Shown here in pieces: positions 59,901-64,000 of a DNA stretch of 64,000 nucleotides (its first letter is position 1; each line of letters begins with the position of its first letter). Source of the DNA: Archilochus colubris. Lineage: Eukaryota > Chordata > Aves > Apodiformes > Trochilidae. The DNA lies in NCBI GenBank assembly GCA_023079485.1, contig CM041084.1:21480609-21544608 (forward strand). The letters are read 5' to 3'. The notes beneath the pieces are model-generated. The model searched no databases, was not told the origin of the DNA, and worked only from the letters and a program-made list of their open reading frames with translations. Position numbers and translations under genes: made by a program.

Positions 59901-60374
59901 CCCCCCTGTTGCTCTTACCTGCCTGCTTGCATCCAGTGTGCCTGACTGCAAGGCCCAGGCTGACACGGTGTTAAAGGCTTTCACAACCTTAGCTCCAGGC
60001 ACCAGCTGAGCCAAGTACTCTGCGTTGGATTCGGGGTACTGGTTTAATTTTAAGTTGTTGCTTATATCCACCAAGACTTTCCCATGGAGAACTTCTGCTA
60101 GTGGTGTAAGGAAGTTGTAGTGTTGCCTCTGGATTGCTATAATGATGATGGCAGCTTTCTGTGCTGCCTCTGTGTGGCTCAACACCTCTGCATCCTTAGG
60201 AATCAGGCTGGATGTCTGTCTGCTCCGGCTTCCATACACGACAGGGTAGCCAGCCTGAAGCATTTTATACCCCAGAGCTCTTCCAAAATCTCCAGTTCCA
60301 AATATGCACACTGTCTCTCTTTTGTTAGAGGTGTTAGGAGCCAAAGCCATCATGTTGGAAGAATTTTTATTCAT
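56664..60374 (-). CDS. STEAP4: STEAP4 metalloreductase (4 coding exons)
   Basis: STEAP4 reduces Fe3+ and Cu2+ at plasma and endosomal membranes, passing electrons from NADPH through FAD and one haem. Exons 60374-59919, 59263-58736, 58130-57966 and 56933-56664 (all junctions phase 0) give 472 residues, against 459 in human. Residues 1-200 form the F420H2:NADP+ oxidoreductase-like domain with the dinucleotide motif GTGDFG (26-31). Residues about 200-450 form the six-helix ferric-reductase domain. Haem-ligand histidines fall at H304 ([11 protein letters not shown]) and H397 ([12 protein letters not shown]), the same numbers as in human STEAP4. The strings [20 protein letters not shown] and [20 protein letters not shown] match STEAP4 rather than STEAP1-3. 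The C-terminus is about 13 residues longer than the human one. Confidence 0.97.
57381..57423. repeat. polypyrimidine (CCCTT)n-like tract in STEAP4 intron 3
   Basis: cccctgcccctgcctcccct followed by repeated ttccc units. Confidence 0.7.
57966..58130 (-). CDS. STEAP4: STEAP4 third coding exon
   Basis: The exon is 165 bp, 55 codons, from [20 protein letters not shown] to [10 protein letters not shown]|gtaaga. NNKTEP offers an N-glycosylation sequon in the loop before the next helix. Confidence 0.96.
58736..59263 (-). CDS. STEAP4: STEAP4 second coding exon (linker and first membrane helices)
   Basis: The exon is 528 bp, 176 codons, from [18 protein letters not shown] to SQTISQ|gtaagt. It holds QLFPMWKFP, the first membrane helices, the haem-ligand H304 and the [10 protein letters not shown] segment. 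Confidence 0.97.
59919..60374 (-). CDS. STEAP4: STEAP4 first coding exon (NADPH-binding domain)
   Basis: The exon is 456 bp, 152 codons, from [20 protein letters not shown] to SGTLDASRQ|gtaaga. The ATG is the first base after a good acceptor (tttttttttaacag), so the exon boundary and the start coincide. The first 19 residues match the human leader in length but not in sequence. Later Met codons at 8 and 9 are possible alternatives. Confidence 0.95.
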
Positions 60375-63300
60375 CTGTTAAAAAAAAAGTAGTAAGAAGA
60401 AACTAAGCAAAACATCAGTCTCTTGAAAATGAAAAGTTAGCATCCACTCTGGCTGTACAGAATAAATATCAGAGTTTTCTTGCCTCTTAACACGCTTCCT
60501 GCACACTCTTCTGAATACACACTCAGGTGATTTCTGCACAGTTTTAAAGTAACAGTTCTCTCCATCTCTTACTACACCGTTGTCTCTATCAATCTTATGG
60601 ATTTTAACATTCATCTGAAATGTTGCTGTTTTCTTCTCTCAAAGGGAAAGCAGAAGGAAAAGACACAGGAGCACAGAGAGCCAGGGTTGCACACATTTCA
60701 GGGTAATTTCTGCTTACTTATGCTATAGAAAAATATTGAAGAGGAGTGTGTTGCCAATCAGACTAGAACCTGAAAGGTCTTTTGTAAAAATCTTGAAAAG
60801 TGATACTAAAAAAGATAGCTACAAACCTATCTGTTGTCCTCAGCATATCCTTAATATGACTAGTCAGTGCCAGTTTGTTTTATTATTGTTCTTCAGTTTT
60901 CTGAAGAATGTCCCTTAAAGCTTTTGGACAGTAGAATTGGAATGTTTCATGTTGAACATTTATTTTTGACATTTATATAGTACTCATGGTAAAATTCTCT
61001 TTGAGGTTTTTATCTATCCTTTATCACTCTACCTGAAAGCTTCCAAGTCTTTAATGTATTATCCATGCCACAGCAGTATGTACGCTCTGTACTTGCAGTG
61101 TGAGGCCCATGATACAAATACAGAATGAAAAAAGTCTGCACCAAAGGTCTTGCAGTGGGCCCTCAGGTTGTTGTCCTCACTTTACAAGAGGTGAACTCAG
61201 ACCAGAAGACCTAAAGCCTGAAGGAAGACCCCCAACAGGAGAACTTGGAAGAACTCTCTCATGGACTGCCAATTCCATACTTAGAGCAGCCACTTAATTT
61301 GCAGACCTGACTCAAGTCCTGGGGGGAATAACTAAATTTTTCCAATTCACAGAAAAAAATGCATGAAAAAAATGCATTAGGTGGACCCAATCAGTTCAGG
61401 CCAAGAAGGGCCCAAGGGTCTGTGGGCTGTGTGACTCTGCAGGTCCCACAGGAGCCTTGTGTTGACCCTGAAGCTGCACTTCCAGCAACCCAGCTGGGCT
61501 TTGGGTTCCTCATCAAGGAACACAGCAAGCATGAAAACTGACCCTCAAAATGACCCATCAGAATCTCTCTTGCATATCTGTGTGCTCTGACACATGCATA
61601 CAAATGCAAAGTCCTTTGACATATTTAAAAATAATTCTCTGAGGGCTTTATTATTGTCCCATGTGGATGTGACTAAAGCTATAAAATTCCTTTTGGAGGA
61701 TAGTCTGTATCTCAAAAAGAACAGAAGAACTGCCTATGTAATATTAATAAATGCTTCATCTCAGTATCTAATAAGACACATGTTTCCTTTCTTAATTTTT
61801 CTTTTTTATAAAGTAGGCTCCTATCTGCAATGAAAACTAAAGCTTATTTGTAACATGATTGTCCAGTTAAAAATTTTTGTATTTGCCCTCAAGAAATCAG
61901 TCTTATTGTGGAATGATCTATGCAAATCACTCTCCTCTTCAAAGGAAAACTGGAAAAAATCAAAACTCAAAAGGATGTTAGCAAGTAATATTTAGTATCT
62001 CAGTTAAAGTTATATTTTGTTTGAGATTATAAAAATATGTAATATAGAAATGGATCCATCAGCAAGAAATAAATCTATAAATTGCTTCTGTTGTTCACTA
62101 ATACTGAACATCTCATTTGGTTGTGAATTCAGAGCTTATCTTGCCAGAAAAGAGAAAAAGAGAAAGATGGAAAGAAAAATCAATGTAAAGAACATTATTT
62201 TCTTCAAAACACAGTTTCTTGGAGCACTATCCAAGATGTAAAAGGACTTGTACAAAGCCATGAATATTTTTCCATAGAAAGCTGAAGACAGTCAAAAGTG
62301 CCTTTCATACTGATGGCCTATTTTAGCTTAATACCATTTTTATAAAGAGAGACAATTGTCTTGAATAAGGGAAGCAGAATTTACCTTTTCTTTTCAAGAA
62401 TTACTAAATAGGGATGCCCATAGCTGTTGTGATGGTATACATTATATATTAAGTGATTTTTGTAAGAAATTGAGTATCTTGTCAAACTAATATAAATTCA
62501 ATAGTGAATCTGCTGCTTCTGAATATCACATGTAGGACACGGCAAGTTTGCATTTAAATCCCAGGCCTTCTGAACCATGACTCCTTCTGACACAGACAGG
62601 AATTAAATTAATTTTCACCATCAAATGTTTTTTTTTTTTTTATTTCCTTCAACATGCCTTCATGACAGCTGGCTGTTGTTGAACTTAGACAAGGTTGTGG
62701 GCTTTGCAGTGGATTTCTGGAGATTATGAGGCAGTAGATTATGAGCACATAGACTGTGCACAGATAAGTTTTGGCTTTTCTGTGTGTGTTTGAAGAAAAT
62801 GCAGCCTCTGATGGCAATCAGGTGGGTATAAAGTCAAAAGAGAGAAAATGGCTTCTCACAGTCCCTGACAGAGATAGCTGCAATGTGAGAAGATATTAAT
62901 TTTCTATAAAACAAGGTGTTTTATTGTCATGCATCAATGTGAATGATTAGAAGCAGAAATACCTCACGAAGGACACAAGGCCAGTCTGGTGCTTGAGAAA
63001 CCAGCCCTAAGGCTGACACTGGGGTCTCAGTAAGCAGCTGGTGGCAGTGGGGGTCTGCTCCATGCCCATAGGTCATGCTGAGTGCAATTAAAGCACCAGA
63101 GCAAAGCAGAAATACCAGCAAAAAACATGTTGCAAACATTGTCTGTTCTTTCATATATGTAGCTGCATATTATCTGAGAAAAAGCCACAGAGATTTATAT
63201 CCATACATAATATTTTTGCTTATATCCATTCCCCGAATATTAGAGCACTACTGATGCCTTTTGTTATTTGTAAAATAATCCACATAAGCTTCTGTAATGA

Positions 63301-64000
63301 TTAACTGTGCCCTTTCTCTTCTGCATTGTTGCTGTATTCTTATACAGGATATGCTATTTTATTTTATTTTATTTATTTATAGTTATCCTATTTTAAGGAA
63401 AATGGTGGTAATGTCTCATTTTACTTGGTCAGTAATCATAAAAGGAGGTGCTGAAAGGAAAAGGAAGCTAACTGCAAGACTTTTTTTTCTACCTGCTGCA
63501 TAAACACTAGGGAAACGGAATGAAGGTGCAATGTTTAGTTCAGCAGTGATGTGTAAATACTTTGATTATGCAGGAATTTGAATGAAGACAGGCACATTGC
63601 TTTGCACATGGGAGAAAGGAGGGATTTCTTAGCAGTGCTACAGATGAAGTACAGTGCCAAAAGCAGAAAGACAAAGATGTGACTGATGTAGACTGGGATG
63701 GATAATGGAAAGATCAGAAAGATGTAACATGAAATGGCAGATGGGAGGTCAGTGGAATGATTCAAAAGTTAGAAAGGCAAGACAAAAGGAGCAGGATGGT
63801 GGAATTTTACTATTTATATTTTACTATTTACATTTTAATATTTACATTTTAAAAAGAAGCAAAACAAATAATTCTGGTAACAATCTGAAGAGATTATCTA
63901 GTCTGTCTCCCTCCCTAAAGCAGGAAGAACTATGTTTAAACCAAGTCTGACAGATGCATGTTTATCTAACCTGTTTGTAAAACCACCCTGTGTTGTGGAG
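60375..64000 (-). other. upstream of STEAP4 coding exons (probable 5' intron)
   Basis: Because the first coding exon starts at a splice acceptor, at least one untranslated exon must lie further up, here or beyond the window. No CpG island or convincing exon is visible in this 3.6 kb. A (TTTTA)n tract is at 63,355-63,381. Confidence 0.55.
63355..63381. repeat. (TTTTA)n microsatellite
   Basis: ttttattttattttatttat array near the window end. Confidence 0.8.

Overview
The window looks like a piece of a bird chromosome. Three split vertebrate genes with GT/AG introns lie among AT-rich introns and spacers. The dominant interspersed repeats are CR1 LINE fragments that end in the bird-type 3' tail (ATTCTATGATTCTATGA). 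No bacterial, viral or organellar gene was seen. The gene order ADAM22 - SRI - STEAP4 matches, as I recall it, the order on human chromosome 7q21. The species cannot be named from the sequence alone.

Region 1 (about 1-21,000, + strand) is the 3' end of ADAM22, the neuronal receptor for LGI proteins. Only the cytoplasmic-tail exons are present: a probable 18-bp microexon, four internal exons, a YLNPWF cassette exon, and a last exon ending in the PDZ ligand ETSI. All junctions are in phase, and the cassettes have lengths divisible by three. Two RPRSNS (14-3-3-type) motifs are present. The 3' UTR starts at 20,954.

Region 2 (about 21,000-31,500) is the convergent interval between ADAM22 and SRI. 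It holds UTR sequence that cannot be delimited here and two CR1 copies of one subfamily.

Region 3 (31,499-39,048, - strand) is the complete coding sequence of sorcin (SRI). Eight coding exons join without a frame break into 197 residues with five EF-hands. A CpG island (about 38,410-39,560) covers exon 1. Intron 2 carries the relic of a non-CR1 LINE.

Region 4 (about 39,600-56,660) is intergenic. It contains CR1 fragments, simple repeats and a 186-bp foldback element with 56-bp inverted arms and an apparent 6-bp target duplication.

Region 5 (56,664-60,374, - strand) is the complete coding sequence of STEAP4, a metalloreductase. Four coding exons give 472 residues. The dinucleotide-binding motif and both haem-ligand histidines are in place. 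The remaining 3.6 kb to the window end is probably its 5' intron or upstream region.

No new multi-gene system is visible. The items most worth a second look are the foldback element, the non-CR1 LINE relic, and the alternative-exon design of the ADAM22 tail.
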